From positions 1 through 52,400 of IMG/VR virus record IMGVR_UViG_3300036389_000002: DNA of 52,400 nucleotides. The stretch is one strand, 5' to 3'. This document shows, in pieces, positions 1-7,531 of the stretch; positions within the stretch are counted from its first letter, which is position 1; every line of letters starts with the position of its first letter. The position numbers were made by a program, and so were the translations under genes. The notes beneath the pieces are model-generated. The model saw nothing but the letters and a program-made list of their open reading frames with translations. It was not told the DNA's origin and did not search any database. Source of the stretch: a virus.

Positions 1-1
1 A

Positions 2-181
2 ATTGAAGAATTAAAAACTCGGATTAAGGAACTCAGTAGTCAAGCTGTCAAATTTAGTAAAAAAGCAACTGAAGTATGTTTGACAGACCGAGAACAAGCC
101 AAACAGTACAGACAACAAGCAAAAGAAGCTAGTAAACGTAGTCAAGTATTGATACAAGAGTTAAAACGTCAGTCGGTTTAA
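2..181 (+). CDS. C-terminal end of a coiled-coil protein (partial)
   Basis: This reading frame is open from the window edge to a TAA at 179-181 and gives 59 residues. It is rich in Lys, Gln, Glu and Arg with heptad-like spacing, so it is probably coiled coil. The start lies outside the window and the family cannot be named. Two hairpins follow it, which fits the end of a transcript. It has no visible link to the phage genes, which run on the opposite strand from 1428 down, so it may belong to the flanking DNA. Confidence 0.5.
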   Translation: MEELKTRIKELSSQAVKFSKKATEVCLTDREQAKQYRQQAKEASKRSQVLIQELKRQSV

Positions 182-187
182 AGTTAA

Positions 188-217
188 AAACTGGCTAACT
201 TTGGGAGTCGCCAGTTT
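188..217 (+). terminator. hairpin after the partial gene
   Basis: AAACTGGC at 188-195 pairs with GCCAGTTT at 210-217 around a 14-nt loop, a few bases after the TAA. No long U-tract follows, so this is only a possible terminator. Confidence 0.35.
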
Positions 218-233
218 CTAGTTCTACAGATGG

Positions 234-261
234 AAAGCTCTTCGTGCTGGAAGGGCTTTTT
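234..261 (+). terminator. intrinsic terminator candidate
   Basis: A 10-bp stem (AAAGCTCTTC with GAAGGGCTTT, one G-U pair) closes a 6-nt loop and runs into TTTTT. It lies downstream of the partial plus-strand gene. Bases 262-339 hold nothing else that I recognise. Confidence 0.5.
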
Positions 262-339
262 ACTATTGTATTGTGTCATTGCATTGTCCCCTTCCGCCAT
301 TCGTGATAAGTTAAGCAGAGTGGTTTAATTATCAAACAA

Positions 340-516
340 TCACAACCTATTAGGCAAAAAACTAAAAGTTTGCGAGTAATCATCATTAGCGATCGCCCAC
401 CCCTCATCTGGTGCAATCACCCCATTGGTTTTGTCATATAATGCTTGACGGCGACGTAAGACGACTATAACTGAAGTGTACCATGTGTAAGTTCTCGGCT
501 TAATACCATCCCGGCG
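340..516 (-). other. in-frame continuation after the MuF stop codon
   Basis: Directly after the TAA of the MuF-like gene, the same frame stays open for 58 more codons to a TGA at 340-342. The translated stretch looks coding: it has runs such as YTWYTSVIVVLRRRQALYD followed by an acidic, aromatic segment. No start codon or ribosome site precedes it. It could be the lost C-terminus of the MuF protein (a nonsense mutation) or a read-through extension. A separate gene is less likely because no start codon is available. Confidence 0.4.
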
Positions 517-1428
517 TTAAGGTTTCCATGCTGGCTCAGGTAGTCGCTTGATACCCGCTTGCTTTTCAAAAGATGCGGGTTGATAGATTGGGGTTATTTC
601 AGCGTTTGCAAGAGCTTTTTGCCTTTCAACCCTATAGAACTCAGCTTCTACGATTCCCGCGTCAACCCAAGCTTTTTTGAGGGGCATCTGCGTACATCTG
701 CAACGTGGGTGGATGGGTGGGCGGATACCGTCAGACAATCTGTAAGTTTGCAAATGTCTTGCCAAACAGTAACCGCAGATGATTTTGTCTGATATTGCCA
801 CCCAGGTTACCCACTCAATATCGGCTTGAGAGTAACGTTGTACAGCCGCATCATTGTAAGCTGCGATCGCTTCATATCTGGCTATGGACTCAGCCCTAGA
901 TTTTGTCACTCCTAGCTGCTGCTGCAACGGCTGTAAAACGCGCTGAATTCCCCATCCCTGTACAATGCCCTGCGAGATGATGTTGGTAGCTGTGTCGGCA
1001 AAATTGTCGCCATATCTAAGCAACCTTTGATAAGTACTCTTAGCACTGGCTGCGACCGCTTCAATGGCGATATCAGACAAAGGTTTAAGTTTCTCGTTAC
1101 CTAGCGCTTGAGCAAAAAGCCCAGCGACATCAAACCCTGCGTTGGTCGTGTCTCTGAGAATCTCGCCAAATATCGCCTTGTAACTGTCGGCTTTGTCGGG
1201 GTTTACTATTTGCAGAAGTCCGCCTAACTCTCTAAATATCAAAGCGCGGCGCTGGGATTGCAACAAAGTGGCATTGCTAGAGATATTGCTATAACTTTTG
1301 ACTAAATCTTTCTCTAATGCTCCATAAGCAGTTTCTAGGGCACGGTTTAAGCGAGCTATTGCTTTATCTTCCATGCCTTTGATTTGCTCATCGTATCTAG
1401 CAGCAATTGTTAGTACTTCTTGCGACAT
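517..1428 (-). CDS. MuF-like minor head protein
   Basis: A protein of about 303 residues. Its C-terminal part carries the Mu gpF (SPP1 gp7) signature: a W-V motif, DKIICGYC, then a late PPIHPRCRCT segment in which Cys and His residues probably bind metal. In this family the protein sits inside the portal and head and assists DNA ejection or capsid assembly. The start at 1428 is chosen because GGAGA precedes it; the upstream ATG at 1443 abuts the 22-bp palindrome at 1447-1468 and has no ribosome site. The gene runs opposite to the other head genes, and no portal gene is adjacent, which is unusual. The reading frame continues past the stop (see 340-516). Confidence 0.8.
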   Translation of the reverse strand: MSQEVLTIAARYDEQIKGMEDKAIARLNRALETAYGALEKDLVKSYSNISSNATLLQSQRRALIFRELGGLLQIVNPDKADSYKAIFGEILRDTTNAGFDVAGLFAQALGNEKLKPLSDIAIEAVAASAKSTYQRLLRYGDNFADTATNIISQGIVQGWGIQRVLQPLQQQLGVTKSRAESIARYEAIAAYNDAAVQRYSQADIEWVTWVAISDKIICGYCLARHLQTYRLSDGIRPPIHPRCRCTQMPLKKAWVDAGIVEAEFYRVERQKALANAEITPIYQPASFEKQAGIKRLPEPAWKP

Positions 1429-1446
1429 TTTTAATCTCCACATCCC

Positions 1447-1468
1447 GTTAACGTAAAGTTACGGTAAC
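1447..1468. repeat. 22-bp palindrome, copy 1
   Basis: Arms GTTAAC and GGTAAC around core GTAAAGTTAC, extended by CCC and GGG on the outside. It lies in the gap upstream of the MuF gene and downstream of the methyltransferase gene. Confidence 0.9.
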
Positions 1469-1474
1469 GGGAAA

Positions 1475-2455
1475 TTAACGTCTTTGATAGTGCCTGAATA
1501 GTTGCTTAAGTATTGCCTCATACAACTTAGTCGGGACGCCATTCCCAATTATAGAACCAGCTACTCGTGTTTCTTCTGGCAAGATATACCAATGCGGCAT
1601 GGTTTGTAGCATCGCCATGTCTTTGATTGACAACGTTAACCAGTCGCCTTTATACCAAACATCAAAGAATGAGCGACGATTGCTGCCATGTGAATCTGAA
1701 AACAAAGCGCAGGTTATAACTGGTGCGGATTCCCAAAAATGTTTGACTGCTAAATTCTTGCCGTGATAGCTTCGCTTTTGTATCAGGAAAGTGTAAGAAT
1801 CAGGGTAGCATGTGCGTACTGCATTTAATGCATTGATTTGTGCTGGCGATGGACAGATTTCTTTCATGGATTCAATGCGATCGCCTAAAACCTCTCCCCA
1901 ACTAACAGGACGCTGCATCGGAGGTAAACCCACAGGTGTTCCATTGCGGCAACACGTCAAAAAAAGACGCTCCCTGCGCTGTGGGACGCCATAAAAGTTT
2001 GCATTAAGCACGTCATAAGTTATGCTGTAGCCTAGGTTGCTGAGTGCGCACATAATTAGTTTTATAGATTCTGTGGCAAAGTAACCCCTAACCTGCTCTA
2101 AAGTGAAATAGTATGGTCGTAGCGCGGTTATCGCATTCACTATACCAATTGCCGCTTTTAAGTCTTGCTCTGTTTCTTTCCCCTCAGAATTAGCTGCCGA
2201 AAAGTTTTTGCATGATGGGCTGGCGTGCAAAAGCATCCAGTCATCTCCCATGTAAGGAATCCAGTTCACTGATTCTACTGGGGTTCTTAAGAGTTCTGTA
2301 CTTGGATAGTTTTTTGCGTAGCAGTCGGCGATCGCAGTTGATAGCTCAACTCTGCCTGGGTCATACTCTACCGCTAGATCTGTCTTTAAACCCATTTCAT
2401 GAATAGCGGTGTCTAGGACACCACCACCGCTGAATAATACAGCAATTTTGCTCAT
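1475..2455 (-). CDS. DNA cytosine-C5 methyltransferase
   Basis: A 326-residue C5 methyltransferase that would methylate cytosine in DNA using S-adenosylmethionine. Visible motifs in order: FSGGGVLDTA (motif I, cofactor loop), SPSCKNFS (motif IV with the catalytic Cys), LEQVRGY (motif VI, ENV-like Glu), YGVPQRRERLF (motif VIII) and IGNGVP (motif X). The length is short for the family and the variable target-recognition region is small. No restriction enzyme gene is next to it, so it is probably a phage solitary methyltransferase that protects the element's DNA. It is second-last in a minus-strand run with 2742-2927, 2468-2740 and MuF. The target sequence cannot be predicted. Confidence 0.9.
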   Translation of the reverse strand: MSKIAVLFSGGGVLDTAIHEMGLKTDLAVEYDPGRVELSTAIADCYAKNYPSTELLRTPVESVNWIPYMGDDWMLLHASPSCKNFSAANSEGKETEQDLKAAIGIVNAITALRPYYFTLEQVRGYFATESIKLIMCALSNLGYSITYDVLNANFYGVPQRRERLFLTCCRNGTPVGLPPMQRPVSWGEVLGDRIESMKEICPSPAQINALNAVRTCYPDSYTFLIQKRSYHGKNLAVKHFWESAPVITCALFSDSHGSNRRSFFDVWYKGDWLTLSIKDMAMLQTMPHWYILPEETRVAGSIIGNGVPTKLYEAILKQLFRHYQRR

Positions 2456-2467
2456 AACTGTCCTCTG

Positions 2468-2740
2468 TTATTTTACTGATTTTTTAGTTCGTGTTTTTGT
2501 GGGCGCAGTTGGTATCTCTACTGGCTTAGGTGGGCAAAGAGTATTAGGATTAATTGGCTCTATAGTGTGTTTAAAAATCTTGAAATCAGTCCAGCCCTGC
2601 CTACGCATCATCATAATTACTTCCGTCACTTCTTCCAGCGATCGCAATTCTCCATCTGTCGCTGTCCGCACCCATCCTGGGCTGCTCACATGGTCGCCTT
2701 CCCACCAGTGATAAAGCTTATAAACTGTTAATTTGCTCAT
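2468..2740 (-). CDS. hypothetical small phage protein
   Basis: A 90-residue protein starting at the ATG at 2740 (MSKLTVYKL); an upstream TTG at 2764 would overlap the preceding gene and is less likely. It has an aromatic YHWWEGD stretch, a central VTEVIMMMRRQGWTDFKIF segment, and a Pro/Lys/Thr-rich C-terminal tail. I recognise no family. It lies between a small gene and the C5 methyltransferase gene with gaps of 1 and 12 bp, so the three are probably cotranscribed. Confidence 0.6.
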   Translation of the reverse strand: MSKLTVYKLYHWWEGDHVSSPGWVRTATDGELRSLEEVTEVIMMMRRQGWTDFKIFKHTIEPINPNTLCPPKPVEIPTAPTKTRTKKSVK

Positions 2741-2741
2741 T

Positions 2742-2927
2742 TTATCTGGATTTAATTTCAACAATTTCTTGACCTTTCCAAATTCTTGCAGCTCGCTCTT
2801 TCGCAGTTTTTTGGGTCAAATCATCACACACAACAAATATGCGATCATCTTCCTTAATCGCATGATTATTAGAAATGAATGCCGCATATAACTCTACTTT
2901 TGGCACAAATACAAAATACTTTTTCAT
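2742..2927 (-). CDS. hypothetical small protein
   Basis: A 61-residue protein with the pattern KKYFVFVP...DDRIFVVCDDLTQKTAKERA and no family I recognise. GGAAGGAA precedes the ATG, and a good promoter is at 2953-2981. As the first gene of the minus-strand run to MuF it is probably an early or accessory phage gene. Confidence 0.6.
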   Translation of the reverse strand: MKKYFVFVPKVELYAAFISNNHAIKEDDRIFVVCDDLTQKTAKERAARIWKGQEIVEIKSR

Positions 2928-2952
2928 TTCCTTCCCATCACTTTATGCCTTT

Positions 2953-2981
2953 AATATGACATAATGGGCATAAAACGTCAA
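2953..2981 (-). promoter_or_regulatory. promoter with ATGCCC operator in the spacer
   Basis: On the minus strand TTGACG (2976-2981) and CATATT (2953-2958) are 17 bp apart. ATGCCC lies in the spacer and a second half, GGCATA, lies just downstream of the -10. The promoter would drive 2742-2927 and the genes after it. Confidence 0.65.
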
Positions 2982-2987
2982 GTTCTG

Positions 2988-3009
2988 GTTATAGTAAAGT
3001 TACGGTAAC
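2988..3009. repeat. 22-bp palindrome, copy 2
   Basis: Arms GTTATA and GGTAAC, core GTAAAGTTAC. It lies in the divergent gap, just upstream of the minus-strand promoter and 37 bp before the scaffold start. Confidence 0.9.
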
Positions 3010-3046
3010 CGGGAGATATCATAGTGCAAGAGGTAGGGATAAAAAT

Positions 3047-3685
3047 ATGAACGATTACAGTAATGCTTTAGAGTTTTTAGGGAAGCAGGAAGGTGGTGCT
3101 GAGCACAAAGAAGCAGTGCTAGCTTATGTAAGAGTTGTACTGGAGGAAAGTAAAGATAAGCAAACTAAATTAAGAGATGCGACCGCAAAGCTTAAGCGAT
3201 TAAGTGAAGTGGCTGGCGGCACCGAAGAGGAGTTAGAAAATAAATTATCTGATTTGCAAAGACAGGTCAAGGAATTGACCACAGAGCGTGATAAATTAAA
3301 AACTACAACAGAAGCCGATACAAAAGAATTAGAGAAATTCAGGGCTGAAAAAGTACAGCGAGAGAAAGAAACTAAGATGAAATCGCTTGCTGAGAAAGCA
3401 GGCGCAGATTACGAAGCTTTTAATCAATTATTTAGCGATTTGCCTGTAGAACTTGTGGGCGAAACCGTAACGGTGAAAGAAGGGGAAAAATCTTTGAGTC
3501 TGGACGAGTATTTGCAAGCACAGCCTGCGTGGAAGAAAGCTGCACTATTTTCTAACCAGCAAGAGAGCCAAAACAACAAATTACCGGGTGCGCCACCAAG
3601 CGGAAACCAAGCCAGGGAAGGTGGCTACTTAGGGGATGCTTACATCAATAGCCGTTATAACCCAGCACGCTTTGGCAAAAAATGA
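3047..3685 (+). CDS. capsid scaffolding protein (likely)
   Basis: A 212-residue, strongly charged protein. Residues 35-125 form a long coiled coil. A small folded segment (about 127-160) follows, and the tail is Gly/Pro/Asn-rich and ends with basic residues. This architecture (helical rod and basic C-terminus) and the position just before the capsid genes fit a phage scaffold that guides procapsid assembly and then leaves. It is identified by position and composition rather than by a sequence signature. The start at 3047 has GGTAGGGAT upstream. Confidence 0.6.
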   Translation: MNDYSNALEFLGKQEGGAEHKEAVLAYVRVVLEESKDKQTKLRDATAKLKRLSEVAGGTEEELENKLSDLQRQVKELTTERDKLKTTTEADTKELEKFRAEKVQREKETKMKSLAEKAGADYEAFNQLFSDLPVELVGETVTVKEGEKSLSLDEYLQAQPAWKKAALFSNQQESQNNKLPGAPPSGNQAREGGYLGDAYINSRYNPARFGKK

Positions 3686-3688
3686 CTC

Positions 3689-3710
3689 GTTATCGTAACG
3701 TTACAGTAAC
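3689..3710. repeat. 22-bp palindrome, copy 3
   Basis: Arms GTTATC and AGTAAC, core GTAACGTTAC, with outer CTC and GAG. It begins 4 bp after the scaffold stop codon. Confidence 0.9.
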
Positions 3711-4005
3711 GAGAGGAGATCGCTCTTGACTAAGAACTAGCAGTAAGCTAATGTAATGTCAATGGGCGATCTGGGTAAGCCTAAAAACCAGGTATATTAC
3801 TGTCTTGGCAGTTAGCAGGTCTAGCGCGGCAGTAAAGAACGCCACAGATGGGTGGCAAATAGCTAAAACCTGAATTGAAGCGCAGATGGGCGCAACGTGG
3901 CGATCTGGGTAAGCCTAAAAACCAGGTATATTGCTGAAATGGCGAAGCAGCAAAGAATGTTACAGATGGGTAGCGCGAGCCGATGTAAAGCTTTTGGATA
4001 AAGCG
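3711..4005 (+). ncRNA. tandem structured non-coding element, unknown class
   Basis: About 295 bp with stops in every frame. A 33-bp sequence is repeated exactly at 3766-3798 and 3900-3932; each copy holds a CTGG/CCAG hairpin. Three short hairpins share the loop AGATGG on different stems: GCCAC/GTGGC at 3841-3856, GCGC/GCGC at 3880-3893, and GTTAC/GTAGC at 3959-3974. The stem bases change together between copies, which points to selection on RNA structure. GCAG-AAAGAA lies before the first and third hairpins. It sits in the late-gene leader between scaffold and capsid genes. I cannot match it to a known riboswitch; a decayed duplication is the alternative. Confidence 0.45.
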
Positions 4006-4632
4006 ATGTCAAGCGCAGGAATGAGAAGTTTTCCGGTAATAGTTACCGCGTATCAAGCATGGCTTGGGGAGGCGGCAAACTACAACACAATGATGCCGCA
4101 TGGTGCCCAGATCAATCCGGTAGGGATAGATCCAATAGATAAGGTGACTTTAACAGTATCGGGTGCGATCGCCGCAAATGCCACCAAAATTATATTGACT
4201 CAGCCGCTAAACAATTCGCTGGGCATTCAATCTGGGATGACGCTGACGTTCGGTTCTACATCAGTCATCACTAGCGAGTGGACATCTCCAGCCAGCAAAG
4301 AAATATTGATATTCCCATCGTCAGGGACAATTGCAGATGCAGCGACTTATGCATTTCCAGGGTATGGAGCACGACCAATCAGAGATGGTATTGCTGTAGG
4401 CAGAACATTTGCTGAGCGCGATGCTGGTGCAATGTTTGGGTTGGCGGACGCTAACGATGATGAGATTTACCTTGTTGCTTTCCCGAAACCAGATGTAATA
4501 CATGATAACGATATAGATCTGATTCGGCATGGTACAAGAATTAGAGAAAACTACTTACCAAACTTTTCAACGTACGCAGCCGGGTTACAAACAAAACTGC
4601 GCAATTCTTATCAAATGTATTTAGCGGCTTAA
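4006..4632 (+). CDS. virion head protein, possibly capsid decoration
   Basis: A protein of about 208 residues. The start is uncertain: the frame is open from 3931, but that part lies in the repeated non-coding element, so the ATG at 4006 (GGAT 8 bp upstream) or at 4021 is preferred. The middle (about 50-120) is beta-strand-like and rich in Thr, Ser, Ile and Ala (TVSGAIAANATKIILTQ, later GMTLTFGSTSVI). The C-terminus contains IRENYLPNFSTYAAGLQTK. Eleven bases separate it from the major capsid gene. A small beta-rich gene here fits a decoration or head-stabilising protein, but no signature confirms it. Confidence 0.5.
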   Translation: MSSAGMRSFPVIVTAYQAWLGEAANYNTMMPHGAQINPVGIDPIDKVTLTVSGAIAANATKIILTQPLNNSLGIQSGMTLTFGSTSVITSEWTSPASKEILIFPSSGTIADAATYAFPGYGARPIRDGIAVGRTFAERDAGAMFGLADANDDEIYLVAFPKPDVIHDNDIDLIRHGTRIRENYLPNFSTYAAGLQTKLRNSYQMYLAA

Positions 4633-4642
4633 GAGAGAAAAA

Positions 4643-5881
4643 ATGGCTTTTAGTACACTTCAAGACGTTATAACTCTCCTCTCCAAGCCAGGACGGGACG
4701 GGTTTTCTGATTTCGATAAGCTGACAATCAGCCCAATCTTACAATTCGGGACTGATGATCAGCCTTATCTACTTCAAACCTTGCTGCCAGAGCAATTAAA
4801 GCCCAAAAATCAATACACAGAAGGTGCAATAGAGTACATCTCTTCATTAGCAAAAGCAGGTAGCAGTTACTCGCCAACCGACATCAACAAAGGTGGAAAC
4901 CGCGTGGCTATGCTTGATGTCAAGCTTGGATTTACTAATCAAAAGGATGTACTTGATGTTGCATCCTATGAGACTATTCACGATATCTTGCAACTATCTG
5001 GTGATTCAGCAAACTCCCCAGGATTGCAAGAAGCTGCTGAGCGCCTATTGAATTGGACAGAAAATAACATTACCAAGCCAATGATGGACTTAAATGAGGT
5101 CTATCGTTCGCAGGCAATTCTTGATGGTAGAGTCAGGAGGCGTGGAGCGAATGGTTATTCGGAGGATGTCATCTACCCAACTGCGCCAGGACAAAGAATA
5201 GATGTTCCTGGTGGAACAGTTGGTGCGCCAGCGGGATGGAATAACACATCCGGTTATGATGTCGTTGCTGATGTCCTCAACATCCAAGCGGCAGCACGCC
5301 AAAAGGGCTTGGAAATTGTCCGCATGATTTCTAACTATGATGTGAAGATAAAATTCATGCGGAACGACGTGGTGAGATCCCATTTCTTTGGGGTAACACT
5401 GCGACCAACTCAGCAAAATGATGGCATAGCTGTAGGCAGTCTCCCTGCGATTATTGATGAGGATGCTGTAGATGTACTTTTGCGCGGATATCGCTTGCCG
5501 CGATGGGAAACCTACGACAAAACTTACAACCAACGGAACCCAACGACAGGGCTGCTGGAGCAAAAACGCTACTTTGATCGCACCAACCCAACTAACGGTA
5601 AAGAATATGACCCCATCTTATTTGTTTGCCGCACCAACCGCAACATAGTTGTCCCCTTACCTAATCCTATAGGGCAAGTCAACCTAACCAACGTTCTGGG
5701 CTACTATGCTATTGGTCGCTGTGTAGGTCATCCTGCGCCAGGTAGAATAATGAATCGCTTACTGGAAGATAGTTTGCATCCGCCTAGCTTTACCTGCGAG
5801 TTAATCCAGGAAGGCTTGCCAGTTTTACAATCACCCGAATCTTTCTTTGTTCTTAACGTGTACCGTCCATCAGCGGCTTAA
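4643..5881 (+). CDS. major capsid protein (gpE-like)
   Basis: A 412-residue protein, the right length for an HK97-fold shell protein. The order of features matches the lambda gpE-like family: an N-terminal region ending in ERLLNWTENNITKPMMDLNE, then SQAILDGRVRRRG, a D-V-G-rich loop, a central domain with LLRGYRLPRWETYDKTY, and a C-terminal beta segment ending in FFVLNVYRPSAA. It would build the icosahedral head shell around packaged DNA. GAGAGAAAAA precedes the start. Scaffold upstream and connector genes downstream support the call. Confidence 0.8.
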   Translation: MAFSTLQDVITLLSKPGRDGFSDFDKLTISPILQFGTDDQPYLLQTLLPEQLKPKNQYTEGAIEYISSLAKAGSSYSPTDINKGGNRVAMLDVKLGFTNQKDVLDVASYETIHDILQLSGDSANSPGLQEAAERLLNWTENNITKPMMDLNEVYRSQAILDGRVRRRGANGYSEDVIYPTAPGQRIDVPGGTVGAPAGWNNTSGYDVVADVLNIQAAARQKGLEIVRMISNYDVKIKFMRNDVVRSHFFGVTLRPTQQNDGIAVGSLPAIIDEDAVDVLLRGYRLPRWETYDKTYNQRNPTTGLLEQKRYFDRTNPTNGKEYDPILFVCRTNRNIVVPLPNPIGQVNLTNVLGYYAIGRCVGHPAPGRIMNRLLEDSLHPPSFTCELIQEGLPVLQSPESFFVLNVYRPSAA

Positions 5882-5931
5882 CACTTCCAGGGCTAAAAGC
5901 CACTGAGTTCCTAAGCTCCCGCGAGGTTTTT

Positions 5932-6162
5932 ATGATTCATGAAGGTGCTGAAGTTGTCAAAGTTACAAATATCATTGTTTCTTTTATCGAGTACAAGTTG
6001 GTAAATGGCGATGATACTTACGAGACAAAAGTAACAAGTACAATTCGGACTAGAATTGATGAAGTGATGGGCATCCTCACCTTAGGTATTGGGGTGATGC
6101 AATCATGCCCAGATGCATACTTAGACCCACAAGCCACGGAGAACTGGACAAATGCAGATTGA
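5932..6162 (+). CDS. small head-region protein
   Basis: A 76-residue protein with the pattern VVKVTNIIVSFIEYKLVNGDD. I recognise no family. It overlaps the next small gene by 11 bp, so it is probably translated together with it. It lies between the major capsid and head-tail connector genes, where phages encode small connector or ejection proteins. Confidence 0.55.
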   Translation: MIHEGAEVVKVTNIIVSFIEYKLVNGDDTYETKVTSTIRTRIDEVMGILTLGIGVMQSCPDAYLDPQATENWTNAD

Positions 6163-6319
6163 TTTAGAACGCCCAGTGCTGTACAACGGGAAAACGTTTT
6201 ATCCTGACGAGCAAGGGAAAGCGGAGGTTCCGGAGGAGGTAGCGATCGCATTAGGTCTTATTAAACCTCCCACTTCTGACACTCCCACCAAAACCCAATC
6301 ATCAACTACCAAAAAGTGA
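6152..6319 (+). CDS. small Mu gp35-like head protein
   Basis: A 55-residue protein starting inside the end of the previous gene. It has a short beta-like N-terminus (DLERPVLYNGKTFYPDEQGKA), EVPEEVAIALGLIKPP, and a Thr/Ser/Lys tail. Short proteins of this shape with a polar tail occur after the capsid gene in Mu-like phages (the gp35 position), but the match is by shape and place only. Its TGA overlaps the next ATG (TGATG), a sign of translational coupling. Confidence 0.55.
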   Translation: MQIDLERPVLYNGKTFYPDEQGKAEVPEEVAIALGLIKPPTSDTPTKTQSSTTKK

Positions 6320-6678
6320 TGCCATTAACAACCATCGCTACTGCAATTGATGCTTTTGTCAAAATCCCCGCTGTTGCCCAGCTTTACGAAGATTCAGACC
6401 TCGCTCATGTAGAAAATATTCTCGTTTCTACAGCAGGCACCTTAAAGCAAGGAGGAGTAGGATATCGCATCTATGCTGCTGCCAAAGCTTACCTAGGTAC
6501 GCATCCTGAACTTAGATTTGTAGAAGTTCATGATGGAACCAAGATTGGCAATATTGATGCGCTATTAAAATCTTTTGACGCTTTACAAGCTCAGGAAGAC
6601 AACAATCTCTTTACAAAAACCGCTTTTCGCGTGACACCATTTATAACAACTAGTGTACGCAAATTCGCTGAGCCATGA
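6319..6678 (+). CDS. putative head-tail connector protein
   Basis: A 119-residue protein starting at the ATG overlapping the previous stop. It is alpha-rich and has the stretch LYEDSDLAHVENILVSTAGT, then VGYRIYAAAKAYL. No family is certain; position and size match the adaptor or connector proteins that close the head after packaging. It overlaps the next gene by 4 bp. Confidence 0.5.
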   Translation: MPLTTIATAIDAFVKIPAVAQLYEDSDLAHVENILVSTAGTLKQGGVGYRIYAAAKAYLGTHPELRFVEVHDGTKIGNIDALLKSFDALQAQEDNNLFTKTAFRVTPFITTSVRKFAEP

Positions 6679-7073
6679 GAAAAATACTGGGGTCTAGAAA
6701 AGTTTTCGAGCACGCCACCATCACCTTTGGGATAATCGAACCCACATGTGATTTGGACGAGCGTGGTAACTTTGCTCAAAAGAAAACCACAATAACCTTG
6801 GTGGCGCAGATAGATCGCAGTGGCACCAGCACTGGCAAGCAAGGAGATACTGAAGCTTACGCTACCAGTGAGCGCTTGATGAGTGGGCATTTGGTACAAC
6901 CAACTAAAATGCCATCAGGCTTAGTCCCAGGCATTATTGGTCGGATTGAATTTCCAGATGGAGAGATTAATAATTGTCGCTTGTTACCGTCTTCTCAGAT
7001 TTCATGGAAGATAATCAAATGCGATCGCATTAACTTATCCGTTGGTGCTGGTGCTATAGCTCGTCAAACCTAA
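6675..7073 (+). CDS. putative head-closure or neck protein
   Basis: A 132-residue, beta-rich protein with ITFGIIEPTCDLDERGNF and GLVPGIIGRIEFPDGEINNC. Its size and place before the tail-completion gene match head-closure or stopper proteins, but I see no diagnostic motif. It overlaps the previous gene by ATGA. Palindrome copy 4 begins 5 bp after its stop. Confidence 0.45.
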   Translation: MRKILGSRKVFEHATITFGIIEPTCDLDERGNFAQKKTTITLVAQIDRSGTSTGKQGDTEAYATSERLMSGHLVQPTKMPSGLVPGIIGRIEFPDGEINNCRLLPSSQISWKIIKCDRINLSVGAGAIARQT

Positions 7074-7078
7074 CTCCC

Positions 7079-7100
7079 GTTACCGTAACGTTACCATAAC
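7079..7100. repeat. 22-bp palindrome, copy 4
   Basis: Arms GTTACC and CATAAC, core GTAACGTTAC. It ends 2 bp before the ATG at 7103, so it occupies the normal ribosome-site position. Confidence 0.9.
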
Positions 7101-7102
7101 CA

Positions 7103-7531
7103 ATGGCTGCAACTTTTACCGTCAAAATAAACGAAAAAAGCCTGGGAAATTTCCGAGGGTTGCCGGATCAGATAAGGAATATGCGCAAGCCCATGCAAAA
7201 TGCTCTTGCTTATCTGGAAGCGGAAACCAAGAAACAGTTTGTATCCGAAACTGACCCAGATGGTCGTGCGTGGGCAAGTTTAAAACCCAGCACTTTGGCG
7301 AGGAAGAAAAGCGGAGCTATTGGGAGAGAAACGGGTGCGATGATCAACTCTATCTTTACCAGGTTAACGGGAGATCTGCAAGGAGAAATTGGTTTAAGCG
7401 TTGAGTATGCGCTTTACTTCAGCGAAGGAACAGAGAAAATGGCAGCGCGTCCAATCCTGGGATTTAATAATACTAGAGAAGCAAAAGTGATGTCACTTTT
7501 TGAGATCTATATAGGAGATCTTGTGAGATGA
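7103..7531 (+). CDS. tail completion protein, P2 gpS/Mu gpG family
   Basis: A 142-residue phage virion morphogenesis protein. Family features are visible: an amphipathic N-terminus, PMQNALAYLEAETKKQF, the DPDGRAWASLKPSTLARK block, a variable basic segment, then SVEYALYFSEGTEKMAARPILGF near the C-terminus. It acts at the head-tail junction when the finished tail joins the head. It has no conventional ribosome site: the 22-bp palindrome lies directly before the ATG. It overlaps the gp37-like gene by 4 bp. Confidence 0.85.
   Translation: MAATFTVKINEKSLGNFRGLPDQIRNMRKPMQNALAYLEAETKKQFVSETDPDGRAWASLKPSTLARKKSGAIGRETGAMINSIFTRLTGDLQGEIGLSVEYALYFSEGTEKMAARPILGFNNTREAKVMSLFEIYIGDLVR

Noticed and set aside
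3766-3932. tRNA-like or glutamine-type (glnA) riboswitch
   Set aside because: No cloverleaf with conserved T-loop can be drawn and the glnA core sequences are not present.
3711-4005. Diversity-generating retroelement template/variable repeat
   Set aside because: No reverse transcriptase gene is present and differences between copies are not concentrated at A positions.
5090-5563. Long minus-strand open frame inside the capsid gene
   Set aside because: It is antisense to a clear capsid protein, has no ribosome site and an unlikely composition.
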